Below are positions 17,951-27,518 of a stretch of 64,000 bases of DNA, piece after piece. The notes under the pieces were generated by a model. That model was not told where the DNA came from and made no database searches. It saw nothing but the letters and a program-made list of their open reading frames with translations. The translations under genes were made by a program, and so were the position numbers. Source of the stretch: Mycolicibacterium rufum (GTDB taxonomy: Bacteria > Actinomycetota > Actinomycetes > Mycobacteriales > Mycobacteriaceae); the NCBI RefSeq assembly GCF_022374875.2, contig NZ_CP092427.2, positions 1,116,001-1,180,000 on the forward strand, given 5' to 3'. Position 1 is the stretch's first letter, and each line of letters starts with the position of its first letter.

Positions 17951-19720
17951 GTGGCCAGGACAGAGCACCTTCCGCCTCAGCTCATCGGCCGCGTCGGCGC
18001 GCTGGCTGTCGCCCTCGGCATCGGCGCCGCGATCGCCCAGCACCCGGGGGTGGCACTCGCGGACGACGACACGACCTCTGCGTCGACCTCCTCACCGGGA
18101 ACGCGGGCCGCCGACACCGACCGCGCCGCGGGCGCCGCGTCACCGACCCGGCGCACCCGCCAGCAGGCGGTGGCGCGCAGCGATCGGGCCGAGACACCGC
18201 TGCGGCCGCGGACACGACGGACGGCGACGGCGGCCGACGAGCCGCCGCGACGGCCGTCCACCCCCGACCCGTCACCCGCGGTCTGGGCTCTGGCCGGGGC
18301 GGCGCGGCGCGAACTGGGCATCGACCCGGCAACCAGCACGTCGGCTCTGGGCACCGAGCAGCAACTGCAGGCCGAACAGGTGGCCGCCGAGACCGTCCAG
18401 ACCCTGCCGGTGAAGCTGATGAAACGGGTGCTCCGCGCGGCGTGGACGCGCACCGCCGAGCGGGAGTACGACAGCATCGGCGGCGTCGACGACGAGAACC
18501 GTGCCCGCCTGGACAAGGCCGTCGACGAGTACGCGATGGGAGCGGCGTTCCAGCAGCAGCTGCTCGATCCGATGAAACCGACCGTGGTGGCGCAGGTCGC
18601 GCCGCCGCACACCTGGTACGGCAACGACGTTCCGGGTTCGCGCATCCTCTACGACAACCCGGACACCATCTACCGCTTCACCGCGGTCAACAAGACGTCG
18701 ACCTATGTGCTCACCGGCCGCTTCACCGGCGACATGCCCGCCGACACCACGTTCAGCGTGCTGACCGGGCTCTCGGGCACGACCGCGGCGGTGCTGAGTG
18801 CCCGCGATCTGCAGATCGACGACGACGGCCGGTTCAGGATCACGCTCAGCGGCGACCCGGCCGCGCCGGGCGAGGGCGACCACCTGCAGCTCACCGCCGA
18901 CTCCACGCTGATCGCGGTGCGGAACACGTTGTCGGACTGGAACTCTCAGCCGCCGATGGAGCTGTCGATCGAACGGGTGTCGGGGCCGCGGGACAGCCTG
19001 TTCGCGCAGCTCGGCGGTTTCGCGATCCCCGGCATCGGTCCGGCCGTGAGCAACAGCCGGCTGCTCACCACGCTGGTATCGGTGATCCCGCCGATGAAGA
19101 ATCCGCCCCGGTTCCTGCGCGGGACCCTGACCGCGGTGGTGATGGCGCTGGGCCTGCGCCGTGAGGCCACCTACATCAGGGTCGCCACCACCGATCCGCA
19201 GACGGGCGAGCGCGTCGCCCCGAACGTGCTGCGCGACCCGGCTCGCAACGCCGAGTTCCTGGCCACCCAGCTGCAGAGCGCCGGCTACTTCGACCTCGCC
19301 GACGACCAGGCCCTCGTCATCACCGTCGATCCGGGTAATGCCGGCTACTTCACGGTGCCCGTCACCGACCTGTGGACGATCACCGGGGACTACCGCGACG
19401 AGCAGACGAGCCTCAACAACGCGCAGGCGCGGCCGAATGCCGACGGGACGTACACGCTGGTGATCTCGCCGACCGACCCCGGCGTCGAGAACTGGGTCTC
19501 CACCGGCGGATTGAACCGCGGCACCCTGTCGCTGCGCTTCCAGGACCTCGATGCCGCGTCCCAGGAGACGCCGACCGTACGGGCGGTCGTCGTGCCCCTC
19601 GCGCAGCTCGCGACGGCGCTCCCGCCGGGCACCGCCGTGATCACCGCGGCGCAGCGCGCCGCACAGCTGGCCCACCGGCAGGCCGGCTACGACGTGCGCT
19701 TCGCGCCGTTCCCGCAGTGA
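17951..19720 (+). CDS. Secreted DUF1214-domain protein
   Basis: This is a 589-residue exported protein. The signal peptide is RVGALAVALGIGAAIAQ followed by a region ending ALA before DDD. A Thr/Arg-rich linker spans about residues 50-130. The C-terminal part has the DUF1214 pattern (GNDVPGSRILYDNPDTIYRF, later YRDEQTSLNNAQARPNADGTY and the end RFAPFP). DUF1214 often occurs with DUF1254 in exported proteins of unclear function. GTG 17951 follows GGAAAGGA and is where the signal peptide begins; an upstream frame to 17867 has Arg-rich residues that do not suit export. Confidence 0.8.
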   Translation: MARTEHLPPQLIGRVGALAVALGIGAAIAQHPGVALADDDTTSASTSSPGTRAADTDRAAGAASPTRRTRQQAVARSDRAETPLRPRTRRTATAADEPPRRPSTPDPSPAVWALAGAARRELGIDPATSTSALGTEQQLQAEQVAAETVQTLPVKLMKRVLRAAWTRTAEREYDSIGGVDDENRARLDKAVDEYAMGAAFQQQLLDPMKPTVVAQVAPPHTWYGNDVPGSRILYDNPDTIYRFTAVNKTSTYVLTGRFTGDMPADTTFSVLTGLSGTTAAVLSARDLQIDDDGRFRITLSGDPAAPGEGDHLQLTADSTLIAVRNTLSDWNSQPPMELSIERVSGPRDSLFAQLGGFAIPGIGPAVSNSRLLTTLVSVIPPMKNPPRFLRGTLTAVVMALGLRREATYIRVATTDPQTGERVAPNVLRDPARNAEFLATQLQSAGYFDLADDQALVITVDPGNAGYFTVPVTDLWTITGDYRDEQTSLNNAQARPNADGTYTLVISPTDPGVENWVSTGGLNRGTLSLRFQDLDAASQETPTVRAVVVPLAQLATALPPGTAVITAAQRAAQLAHRQAGYDVRFAPFPQ

Positions 19721-19733
19721 CGGTCGGCACGCC

Positions 19734-20672
19734 TCAGGCGTGCGACTTCTTCTTGCCGAACGGCAGTAGCGACACGATGCCGAGGACGACGGCGCCGACG
19801 ATCAACCCGATCACCGCCGACGCGGCGGTGTTGACGAGCCACGCGAGGACCCCGCCGACGCCGGCGACGTCATGCACGTACCCCTCTGCGTGGTGCACCA
19901 GTCCGTAGGGCGCATGCCAACCGAGGGTGTCGGTGCCGACGAGAAGGATGTGGCCGCCGACCCACAGCATCGCGGCGGTGCCGACGACCGACAGGAAGCT
20001 CAGCAGCTTCGGCATCCCGGCCACGAGACCGCGACCGACTTTCGTGGCCAGCCCGCTCGAGCGCTGCGTGAGGCTCAGCCCGACGTCGTCCATCTTCACG
20101 ATGCCGGCAACCACCCCGTAGACCGCCGCGGTGATCACGACCGCGACGATCAACAGAATGATCAGCCGCGGCCAGAACGATTGATCGGCCACCTCGTTGA
20201 GCGCGATCACCATGATCTCGGCCGACAGGATGAAGTCGGTGCGGATGGCGCCGGTGACCATGAACCGTTCGGCGTCGGGCCCTTCGGCTGCGGCCGGGGT
20301 GTCATGGGCGGCGTGCCCGAGCAATCGGCCCAGCACCTTCTCGGCGCCTTCGTAACAGAGGTACGTCGCACCGAGCATCAGGATCGGGGTGAGCAGCCAC
20401 GGCGCGAACTGGCTGAGCAGCAGGGCCGCAGGCAGGATGAACACGATCTTGTTGCGCAGCGAGCCGATCGCGATGCGCTTGATGATGGGCAGTTCCCGGT
20501 CGGCGGTGATGCCGTGGACGTACTGCGGGGTCACCGCGGTGTCGTCGATGACGACGCCCGCCGCCTTGGCCGTCGCCCGGCCCGCGGCCGCGCCCAGGTC
20601 GTCCACCGAAGCCGCCGCCAACCGGGCCAGTGCCGCCACATCGTCGAGCAGGGCGAAAAGCCCCCCGCTCAC
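19734..20672 (-). CDS. DUF808 family membrane protein
   Basis: The 312-residue protein matches the DUF808/YedI family: SGGLFALLDDVAALARLA at the start, DDTAVTPQYVHG, KIVFILPAALLLSQFAP, and ETD-type AEKVL in GATYLCYEGAEKVL. About eight membrane segments follow and the C-terminus is Lys-rich. Function is unknown. GTG 20672 was chosen because the family starts (M/V)SGGL; the frame extends further to a Cys-rich stretch that is not conserved. It is convergent with the DUF1214 gene, 13 bp away. Confidence 0.9.
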   Translation of the reverse strand: MSGGLFALLDDVAALARLAAASVDDLGAAAGRATAKAAGVVIDDTAVTPQYVHGITADRELPIIKRIAIGSLRNKIVFILPAALLLSQFAPWLLTPILMLGATYLCYEGAEKVLGRLLGHAAHDTPAAAEGPDAERFMVTGAIRTDFILSAEIMVIALNEVADQSFWPRLIILLIVAVVITAAVYGVVAGIVKMDDVGLSLTQRSSGLATKVGRGLVAGMPKLLSFLSVVGTAAMLWVGGHILLVGTDTLGWHAPYGLVHHAEGYVHDVAGVGGVLAWLVNTAASAVIGLIVGAVVLGIVSLLPFGKKKSHA

Positions 20673-20907
20673 CGGACACCTCTGATCGCACGTGCGGTCA
20701 TGGCGCAACGGTACCGGGCACGGCCCCGCGACGGGCCCCGGCCATCGGACTGCCCCGACAACACGCCGACACGCCGACCGGGACCGCCCGACACGCGCGA
20801 ATGGATCGCCCTCTGACCTGCGGACATGCTAGTTTGCGCAGAGATGACCGCTGGTCGCCACATGCGGGGGGCTGCGCGACGGCGTCATCGACAGCAGGGG
20901 GTGCGAC

Positions 20908-21996
20908 ATGCCGAAGTCCGTCCGTCCGTGGCTCACGGCGACAGTGACGATCGTCGGCGTCGGCGTCATCGCGGTCGCCCCGCTCGAACCGCCCGCCACA
21001 TCCGATGTCCGCGTGGAGAACACGGCCGTGCTGGTGCAGACGACGCCCGGCCCCTTCCAGTACTACCCGCAGGTCGTGCGGCGTTCGCTGGCCAACGCCA
21101 ACGACCTGGTCCGCGAATACCTGGCCGATCCCCTCCCGGTCGTCCGAGCCATCGCCGACAACCAGAGCAAGGCCGTCGCCGACATCGTCGAGGCGGCCGC
21201 CGCGCTGGATCCCGGGGCGTTCGTGCACGCCGTGGTCGCCGCGATCGGCCAGCCGGTGACCGGCCTGGTGAAGGTGGTGGGCAGCGGGGAACCGTTCGAG
21301 ACGGCCAGCAGCATGCTGATCCGGCTGGCGATCCCGGTGGTCAGTGGTGTGCTCGCGGCCGGAGCCGCGGTCGCCGACGTGGTCAAGGCGTTCGCCGACC
21401 TCGATGTGGTCAACGCCGTCAGCGGCCTGATCAACGTGCCGGGCCGCATCGCCGACGGACTGCTCAACGGACGCGTCGACGGTCAGCACGACGAATACTT
21501 CGGCCTCCTCGGCAAAGTAGTGGAAGCCCCTGTCTCCGAACAGATCTCCGGACCGGTCGACTACCTGATCCAGTCGCTGCACGGCATCGGCGACACCATC
21601 TCCGCCTCCGCACCGCCGTCGCCGGCGCTCGCCGGCCCCGCCGTGGTCCCCGACCTCGGGTCCGCGGCCACGACGGTGACGGTCACCCCGTCGGCCCACG
21701 ACCGGGACCCGGCCCCGTCGCGGGGTGCAGCCGATGACGACCGTTCCGCGGCCCCCGCGGGCGAGTCCCGCCCCGTCGGCGACGACCTGCCGACCGCGCC
21801 CGGCCACGACGACCACGACACGTCGACGTCCGCCCCGTCCGCCACCCAGGACGGTGAGGACGCCTCGGACGCCTCGACCGACCACCACCCGGCCGCGGAC
21901 ACCGGCGCACAGCACACCGACGCCGGGGTGTCCGCGCCCGCCGGGCCGTCGACGTCGTCGACGGGCAGCGACGAGTCCGGCACCCCCGCGGCCTGA
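20908..21996 (+). CDS. Secreted GjpA-like protein with low-complexity tail
   Basis: The 362-residue protein begins with a signal peptide (TATVTIVGVGVIAVAPL) and has an amphipathic helical body up to about residue 230, rich in Val/Ala helices such as VVKAFADLDVVNAVSGL. The layout resembles mycobacterial proteins annotated as outer-membrane porin GjpA, but the match is by general pattern only. From about residue 240 the chain is a disordered Asp/Ser/Thr/Pro/His tail, which could cross or anchor in the cell envelope. It is transcribed toward the Gly-rich lipoprotein gene, 74 bp away. Confidence 0.55.
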   Translation: MPKSVRPWLTATVTIVGVGVIAVAPLEPPATSDVRVENTAVLVQTTPGPFQYYPQVVRRSLANANDLVREYLADPLPVVRAIADNQSKAVADIVEAAAALDPGAFVHAVVAAIGQPVTGLVKVVGSGEPFETASSMLIRLAIPVVSGVLAAGAAVADVVKAFADLDVVNAVSGLINVPGRIADGLLNGRVDGQHDEYFGLLGKVVEAPVSEQISGPVDYLIQSLHGIGDTISASAPPSPALAGPAVVPDLGSAATTVTVTPSAHDRDPAPSRGAADDDRSAAPAGESRPVGDDLPTAPGHDDHDTSTSAPSATQDGEDASDASTDHHPAADTGAQHTDAGVSAPAGPSTSSTGSDESGTPAA

Positions 21997-22070
21997 ACGG
22001 ACCCTCCGGGGAGTTTCGAGCGGTGGGTGCTCGGGTACCTGCGGGGCACCCTTCGACAGTCAGGTGGCCC

Positions 22071-22517
22071 ATGAAATCCCATCCGAGGACCGCTCTCGCC
22101 GTGTTCGGCAGTGCGACCCTTCTCGTGTTCGCCGTGGGTTGCGGCGGCGGCGACGGCGGCGATTCGACCAGCACGTCGAGCACGACCGAGACCAGCGCCA
22201 CGACCACGGCACCGACGTCGACGCCGCCCACCACGGCGCCGTCGATGAGCACGAGCCCGGCTCCCGGCGGCGGGGGCACCGCGCCCGGCGGCGCGACCGG
22301 CGGTGGCGGCGCCGACGGTGGCGGTGGCGCCATCCCCGGCGGACCGACCGGCAGCGGTGGTCCCGGCGGTGGCGGTGGCGCCATCCCCGGCGGACCGACC
22401 GGCAGCGGCGGTCCCGGCGGTGGCGGCGGATCCATCCCCGGCGGACCCACCGGCAGCGGCGGACCGGGCGGCGGCGGCGGCTGTCTGCCCGGCGTCGGTT
22501 GCGTCTCGGTCCCCTGA
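22071..22517 (+). CDS. Glycine-rich repeat lipoprotein
   Basis: The 148-residue protein has a lipobox-type end of the signal peptide (LLVFAVGC), which makes Cys24 the likely lipidated residue. A Thr/Ser stretch follows, then three 17-residue units of the type IPGGPTGSGGPGGGGG, and a short C-terminal CLPGVGC segment with two Cys residues that could form a disulfide. It has no enzyme domain; a surface or structural role is plausible. AGGTGG precedes ATG 22071. It ends 8 bp before the HAD gene. Confidence 0.7.
   Translation: MKSHPRTALAVFGSATLLVFAVGCGGGDGGDSTSTSSTTETSATTTAPTSTPPTTAPSMSTSPAPGGGGTAPGGATGGGGADGGGGAIPGGPTGSGGPGGGGGAIPGGPTGSGGPGGGGGSIPGGPTGSGGPGGGGGCLPGVGCVSVP
22329..22481 (+). repeat. 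Three 51-bp tandem repeats within the lipoprotein gene
   Basis: Units start at 22329, 22380 and 22431 with only a few substitutions. They are an exact multiple of 3 bp, so copy-number change would alter length without breaking the frame. Confidence 0.9.
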
Positions 22518-22525
22518 GCGGGCCG

Positions 22526-23203
22526 ATGACCTCGTCGCGGCCCGCGGTGCTGTTCGATGTGGACGGCACCCTGGTGGACTCCAACTATCTGCACGTCCAC
22601 GCGTGGATCCGGGCGTTCCACGCCGAAGACGTGCCCGTGGAGGCGTGGCGGATCCACCGCTGCATCGGTATGGACGGGTCCACGCTGCTGCAGACGCTGG
22701 CCGGCGACGCGGGCGACGACGGACGGGACCGGCTGAAGGAGCGGCACACGGCGTTCTACCGGGAGGATGCGCACCTGCTCACTCCGCTGCCCGGCGCTCG
22801 CGACCTGCTGCGCCGGGTCGCCGACCTCGGACTGCAGGTGGTGCTGGCGACCTCGGCGCCCGAGGACGAATTGTCGCTGCTGCGTGAGGTTCTCGACTGC
22901 GACGACGTGGTGTCGGAGGTCACCTCGTCGCAGGACGTCGAGACGGCCAAACCGAAGCCCGACATCGTGGGCGTGGCACTGGAGCGGGCCGGCGTCGGTG
23001 CGGATCAGGCGGTGTTCGTCGGCGACGCGGTGTGGGACTGCGAGGCCGCGCGCCGCGCGGGGGTCACCTCGATCGGTGTGCTCAGCGGCGGGGTGTCGCG
23101 CGGCGAACTGTCCGAGGCCGGCGCGGCGGCGGTGTTCGAGAACGCCGCCGAACTGCTGGCCGAGTTGGACTCGACGCCGATCGGGAAGCTGACTAGCGGC
23201 TGA
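22526..23203 (+). CDS. HAD-family hydrolase (phosphatase)
   Basis: The 225-residue protein has all four HAD motifs: DVDGTLVD (nucleophile and acid Asp), LATSAP, the Lys in KPKPD, and GDAVWD. A helical cap lies between motifs I and II, as in phosphoglycolate or sugar phosphatases of subfamily IA. Substrate is unknown. It follows the lipoprotein gene with 8 bp between stop and start, so it is probably cotranscribed, and it overlaps the convergent MmpL gene by 11 bp. Confidence 0.9.
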   Translation: MTSSRPAVLFDVDGTLVDSNYLHVHAWIRAFHAEDVPVEAWRIHRCIGMDGSTLLQTLAGDAGDDGRDRLKERHTAFYREDAHLLTPLPGARDLLRRVADLGLQVVLATSAPEDELSLLREVLDCDDVVSEVTSSQDVETAKPKPDIVGVALERAGVGADQAVFVGDAVWDCEAARRAGVTSIGVLSGGVSRGELSEAGAAAVFENAAELLAELDSTPIGKLTSG

Positions 23204-26018
23204 GCTCGGCGAGCCTGCGGCGCGACGCCAGGCTCTGCACGCGCTGCGGCCACCAGAACCAGCGGCCCAGCAGCGCCGCGATCGCCGGCGTCATGAACGA
23301 CCGCACGATCAGCGTGTCGAACAGCAGGCCGAGCGCGATCGTTGTACCCACCTGGGCCATCACCGCCAGGTCGCTGAACGCGAACGACGCCATCGTGAAC
23401 GCGAACACCAGTCCGGCCGAAGTGACCACCGAGCCGGTGCCCGCCATGGCCCGGATGATGCCGGTCTTCAGCCCGCCGTCCTTCTCCTCCTTGAACCGCG
23501 ATACCAGCAGCAGGTTGTAGTCCGAACCCACGGCCAGCAGCAGGATCACCGACATCGGCAGCACCATCCAGTGCAGTTCCAGACCGAGCAGGTGCTGCCA
23601 GAGCAGGATCGACAGGCCGAACGACGCACCGAGCGACAACAGCACGGTCCCCACGATCACCGCCGCGGCCACCGCGCTGCGGGTGATGATCAGCATGATC
23701 ACGAAAATCAATGTGACAGCGGCGATCCCGGCGATCAGCAGGTCGTAGTGCGAGCCGTCCTTCATGTCCTTGTACGTGGCGGCGGTCCCGGCCAGGAACA
23801 CCTTGGACCCCTCCAGCGGGGTGCCCTTGATCGCCTCCTTGGCCGCGTTCTTGATCGGGTCCACATGGTTGAGACCCTCGATGGTCGCCGGGTCACCCTC
23901 GTGGCTGATGATGAAGCGCACCGACTTGCCGTCCGGTGAGATGAACTGGTCGATGCCGCGCTTGAAGTCCTTGTTCGAGAACACTTCCGGAGGCAGATAG
24001 AACGAGTCGTCGTTGCGGGAGTCGTCGAACGCATCGCCCATCGCCGACGAGTTCTCCTGCTGCGCCGCCATCTGGTCCTGCATGCTCTTCTGCGACTGGT
24101 ACATCGTCAGCATCATCGACTTCATCGACCGCATGGTCTCGATCTGGCTGGGCAGCAACTCGACGAGCTGCGGCATCAGCGTGTCGAGGCGCTCCAGTTC
24201 CGGAACCAGGTTCGCGATGTCGTCGGACATCGTGTTGATGCCGTCGAGGGTGTCGAACACCGAGCGGATCGCCCAGCAGGCCGGGATGTCGTAGCAGTGC
24301 GGTTCCCAGTAGAAGTAGCTGCGCAACGGCCGGATGAAGTCGTCGAAATCGGCGATGTTGTCCCGCAGTTGCGCGACGTCGACGGCGGTGTCCTTGGTCT
24401 TGATCACCATCTGGTGGGTGGTGTCGCGCATCTGCTGGGTGATGCTGTACATCTTCTGCATCGTCTCGATGGTCTTCTGCATCTCGTCGGCCTGGACGAG
24501 CATGTCGGCCATCCGGTCCTGCTGGTACTTCTGGTTCAGCTGCGTGAGCGTGCCCTGCATACTCATCTGGAACGGGATCGTGCTGTGCTTGATCGGCTTC
24601 CCGTCCGGGCGGGTGATCGTCTGCACCCGGGCCACCCCCGGGACCTTGAAGATGGCCTTGGCGATCTTGTCGATGACGAGGAAGTCCGCGGGATTGCGCA
24701 GATCGTGATCGCTCTGCACCATCAGCAACTCCGGATTCATCCGGGCGCTGCCGAAGTGGCGGTCGGCCGCGGCGTAGCCGATGTTGGCGGGGATGTCCGA
24801 GGGCAGGTAGTTCTTCGCGTCGTAGTTCGTCTTGTATCCGGGCAGCGTCACCAGACCGACCAGGGCCAGCGCCAGCGTCGCCGCCAGCACGGGGCCCGGC
24901 CAGCGCACCACCATCGTGCCGATCCGCCGCCAGCCGCGGGAACTGATGGCCCGCTTGGGCTTGAAGGCGCCGAACCGGCCCGCGATCACCACGACGGCCG
25001 GGCCCAGCGTCATCGCCGCCAGCACGGCCACCAGGGTGCCGACCGCGCAGGGCACGCCGAGCGAGTTGAAGTACGGCAGCCTGGTGAAACTCAGACACGA
25101 CATGGCGCCGGCGATGGTCAGGCCCGAGCCCAGGATGACGTGCGCGGTGCCGTTGAACATCGTGTAGTAGGCCGTGACCCGGTCCTGGCCGGCGCCCAAC
25201 GCCTCCTGGTAACGCCCGATCGCGAAGATCGCGTAGTCGGTACCCGCCGCGATCACCATCAGCACGAGCAGATTCACCGCGAAGGTGGACAGACCGATGA
25301 CGTCGTTGATCGCCAGGAACGCGACGATGCCCCGCGCGGCGCCGAGTTCGACGAACACCATCAGCAGGATCAGCACCATGGTCACGACGGACCGGTAGAC
25401 CAGCAGCAGCATCACGGCGATGACGCCGATCGTGATCAGGGTGACGCGGAAGATGCTCTTGTCACCGGCATGGTGCTGGTCGGCGATCAGCGGCGCCGGT
25501 CCGGTGACGTAGGTCTTCATGCCCGGCGGTGGCGGCGTCGTGTCGATGATCTCGCGGACCGCCGCGACCGACTCGTTGGCCAGCGGTTCACCCTGGTTGC
25601 CGTGCAGATAGATCTGCACGTACGCCCCTTTGCCGTCCGCGCTCTGGGCACCCGAGGCCGTCAGGGGGTCACCCCAGAAATCGGCGACGTGCTGGATGTG
25701 GGCGGTGTCGGCCTCGAGCTTGTCGACCAGCGTGTCGTAGTAGCGGTGGGCTTCGTCGCCGAGTGGCTGATCGCCCTCGAGGACGATCATCGCGGTGCTG
25801 TCGGAGTCAAACTCCTGGAAGTTCGCCCCGATCTGCTTCATCGAGATGTAGGCGGGTCCATCCTTGGCGGCCAGACCGACGGTGCGGTCCTCCCCGACCT
25901 TCTCCAGCGACGGGACGAACACGTTGGTGGCGATCGTCAGCAGCAGCCAGCCGAGCAGGATGGGCACCGCGAGGACGCGGACGATCCGCGCAGCCCCGGA
26001 GCGCTCATTCGCCTTCAT
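23193..26018 (-). CDS. MmpL family RND transporter (MmpL4/5-type)
   Basis: The 941-residue protein is an RND-type exporter of lipids, siderophores or drugs across the inner membrane. It has the MmpL layout: N-terminal helix, first porter domain, membrane block, second porter domain with a long coiled-coil-like insertion ([20 protein letters not shown], then [19 protein letters not shown]), and second membrane block. The paired Asp-Tyr motifs for proton relay are [14 protein letters not shown] and [15 protein letters not shown]. The coiled insert and length are typical of the MmpL4/5 branch. Such genes usually follow an mmpS gene, but none is seen upstream. It may have its own promoter near 26100. 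Confidence 0.92.
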   Translation of the reverse strand: MKANERSGAARIVRVLAVPILLGWLLLTIATNVFVPSLEKVGEDRTVGLAAKDGPAYISMKQIGANFQEFDSDSTAMIVLEGDQPLGDEAHRYYDTLVDKLEADTAHIQHVADFWGDPLTASGAQSADGKGAYVQIYLHGNQGEPLANESVAAVREIIDTTPPPPGMKTYVTGPAPLIADQHHAGDKSIFRVTLITIGVIAVMLLLVYRSVVTMVLILLMVFVELGAARGIVAFLAINDVIGLSTFAVNLLVLMVIAAGTDYAIFAIGRYQEALGAGQDRVTAYYTMFNGTAHVILGSGLTIAGAMSCLSFTRLPYFNSLGVPCAVGTLVAVLAAMTLGPAVVVIAGRFGAFKPKRAISSRGWRRIGTMVVRWPGPVLAATLALALVGLVTLPGYKTNYDAKNYLPSDIPANIGYAAADRHFGSARMNPELLMVQSDHDLRNPADFLVIDKIAKAIFKVPGVARVQTITRPDGKPIKHSTIPFQMSMQGTLTQLNQKYQQDRMADMLVQADEMQKTIETMQKMYSITQQMRDTTHQMVIKTKDTAVDVAQLRDNIADFDDFIRPLRSYFYWEPHCYDIPACWAIRSVFDTLDGINTMSDDIANLVPELERLDTLMPQLVELLPSQIETMRSMKSMMLTMYQSQKSMQDQMAAQQENSSAMGDAFDDSRNDDSFYLPPEVFSNKDFKRGIDQFISPDGKSVRFIISHEGDPATIEGLNHVDPIKNAAKEAIKGTPLEGSKVFLAGTAATYKDMKDGSHYDLLIAGIAAVTLIFVIMLIITRSAVAAAVIVGTVLLSLGASFGLSILLWQHLLGLELHWMVLPMSVILLLAVGSDYNLLLVSRFKEEKDGGLKTGIIRAMAGTGSVVTSAGLVFAFTMASFAFSDLAVMAQVGTTIALGLLFDTLIVRSFMTPAIAALLGRWFWWPQRVQSLASRRRLAELSR

Positions 26019-26098
26019 GTACTGCCCCCATCAGGCCTGACACAGCCCATTCCAGGCCCACAGCAGGAGCCGCTCACCTATCGCTCCGCGCGTCGAGT

Positions 26099-26134
26099 GT
26101 TATACAACTAGCCAATCAAAGCATCTGCTGTCAA
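26099..26134 (-). promoter_or_regulatory. Candidate mmpL promoter
   Basis: On the minus strand TTGACA (26134-26129) is followed by TAGTTG after 18 nt and TATAAC (26104-26099) after 24 nt. The near-palindromic GTTGTATAAC could also bind a regulator. The spacing is not ideal. Confidence 0.3.
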
Positions 26135-26241
26135 TCGGGGTGGACGATACCGGTTGCCGTGATCTCTCCGGCGCGCGCACAGCCGATGTCACCGATGCGT
26201 TCTGGCCGGCGCGGGGCACCGACGGGCCGCGGGCGGCTCCG

Positions 26242-26247
26242 TAGGCT
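26242..26247 (+). promoter_or_regulatory. -10 element TAGGCT of a leaderless start
   Basis: TAGGCT lies exactly 6 nt before ATG 26254 and no ribosome binding site is visible. Confidence 0.45.
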
Positions 26248-26253
26248 GAACCG

Positions 26254-27204
26254 ATGACCGGGGAGGAGCGCGCCGGGGTCGAGCTGACCAATCTGGACCA
26301 GCCGCTCGCGGACGACGCCGACGCGACCAAGCGCGACCTCGTCGACTACCTCGACGCGGTCGCCGACCGGATCCTGCCGGTGCTCCGCGGCCGGCCGCTG
26401 ACGGTCCTGCGCGTGCTGCGCGGACGGGCCCCCTTCATGCAGAAGAACGTGCCGAAGTACACGCCCGACTGGGTGCGCACCGCGACGATCTGGGCCGAGG
26501 CGTCGCACCGCGAGATCCGCTACGCCGTCTGCGACGACCGGCGCACGCTGCTGTGGCTGGCCAATCAGCGTGCCGTCGAATACCACCCGGCCCTGGGTCT
26601 GGCCGAGGACATCTACCGCCCCACGCACCTGATCCTCGATCTCGATCCGCCCGACGGCGCGGACTTCGGCGCGGTGGTCGCCGTCGCCGGGCTGGTGCGG
26701 CAGGCCCTGCAGGACACCGGGCTGGCCGGAGCGGTCAAGACCAGCGGATCACGGGGCCTGCACGTCTTCGTGCCCATCGACGACAGCGCCCCGGTCGACG
26801 ACGTCGCCGCGGCGACGCGCGCACTCGCCGCCCGCGCCGAGGCACTCGATCCCACGATCGCCACGACGGCGTTCATCGTCGCCGACCGCGCGGGCAAGGT
26901 CTTCGTCGACGCGACGCGCGCCGGCGGGGCGACCGTGGCGGCCGCCTACAGCCCGCGGCTGCGGCCGGGAACGCCGGTGTCGTTCCCGGTCGCCTGGTCG
27001 GACCTGGACCGGGTGACGCCGACCGACTTCACGATCAGAACGGCGGTCGCGCTGCTCGACGGGCGGGACCCGTGGGCCGAGGCGATGCCGGGCCCGCAAC
27101 GACTGCCCGACGAGCTGATCGCCCAGGGCCGGACCATCCCGGTGGCCCGGGTGGCCGCGATGCACGAAGGCAAACGGCGCGCCCGCGCCCGCCGGGGCGG
27201 CTAG
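26254..27204 (+). CDS. LigD-type polymerase/primase domain protein
   Basis: The 316-residue protein is a stand-alone polymerase domain of the LigD (archaeo-eukaryotic primase) family. It shows KYTPDWVRT, the metal-binding LILDLDPPDG and the nucleotide-binding SGSRGLHVFVPI, with no ligase or nuclease domain. Mycobacteria have several such enzymes (PolD/PrimC type) besides LigD, acting in gap filling or end-joining. No Ku or ligase gene is adjacent, so its pathway here is inferred from the family. It is convergent with the STAS gene and overlaps it by 4 bp. Confidence 0.92.
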   Translation: MTGEERAGVELTNLDQPLADDADATKRDLVDYLDAVADRILPVLRGRPLTVLRVLRGRAPFMQKNVPKYTPDWVRTATIWAEASHREIRYAVCDDRRTLLWLANQRAVEYHPALGLAEDIYRPTHLILDLDPPDGADFGAVVAVAGLVRQALQDTGLAGAVKTSGSRGLHVFVPIDDSAPVDDVAAATRALAARAEALDPTIATTAFIVADRAGKVFVDATRAGGATVAAAYSPRLRPGTPVSFPVAWSDLDRVTPTDFTIRTAVALLDGRDPWAEAMPGPQRLPDELIAQGRTIPVARVAAMHEGKRRARARRGG

Positions 27205-27518
27205 TCGGAACCGGCCGGCTTCACGGAGACGACGTCGGTGAGGCCGCTGACCGTCAGCACCGACATCAGGATCGGGTTGGCGACCACGTCGATGGCGTCG
27301 GCGTGCTCGAACAGCACGTTGATCGCCCCGCTGTCGAGGTAGTCGACGCTGCTGAGGTCGATCTGCAGCGGGACCCCGTCGACGCGGTCGCCCACCGCCG
27401 CGTCGATCGCCTCGGAGAATTCTGCGATGTTGCTCAGATCGAGCTCGCCGACCGCCGTCAGCACCGTGCTGCCGTCCTCCCGACGGTCGGTGCGCAGCCG
27501 CAGCGGAGTCGCCATCAT
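27201..27518 (-). CDS. STAS anti-sigma-factor antagonist
   Basis: The 105-residue STAS protein has the conserved phosphorylation site YLDSGAINVL, where Ser is phosphorylated by an anti-sigma kinase in this family. It is the last gene of the signalling operon. The start overlaps the stop of the 1,381-residue kinase (ATGATGG, with TGA inside); the second ATG at 27515 is equally possible and better spaced from GAGGA. Its partner is probably the C-terminal ATPase domain of the preceding protein. Confidence 0.85.
   Translation of the reverse strand: MMATPLRLRTDRREDGSTVLTAVGELDLSNIAEFSEAIDAAVGDRVDGVPLQIDLSSVDYLDSGAINVLFEHADAIDVVANPILMSVLTVSGLTDVVSVKPAGSD

Noticed and set aside
22329..22481. CRISPR-like array
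   Set aside because: The repeats are contiguous, in frame and within a lipoprotein gene; there are no spacers.
24297..26111. 604-codon plus-strand frame opposite mmpL
   Set aside because: His/Arg/Asp-rich translation typical of an antisense shadow; mmpL has all family motifs.
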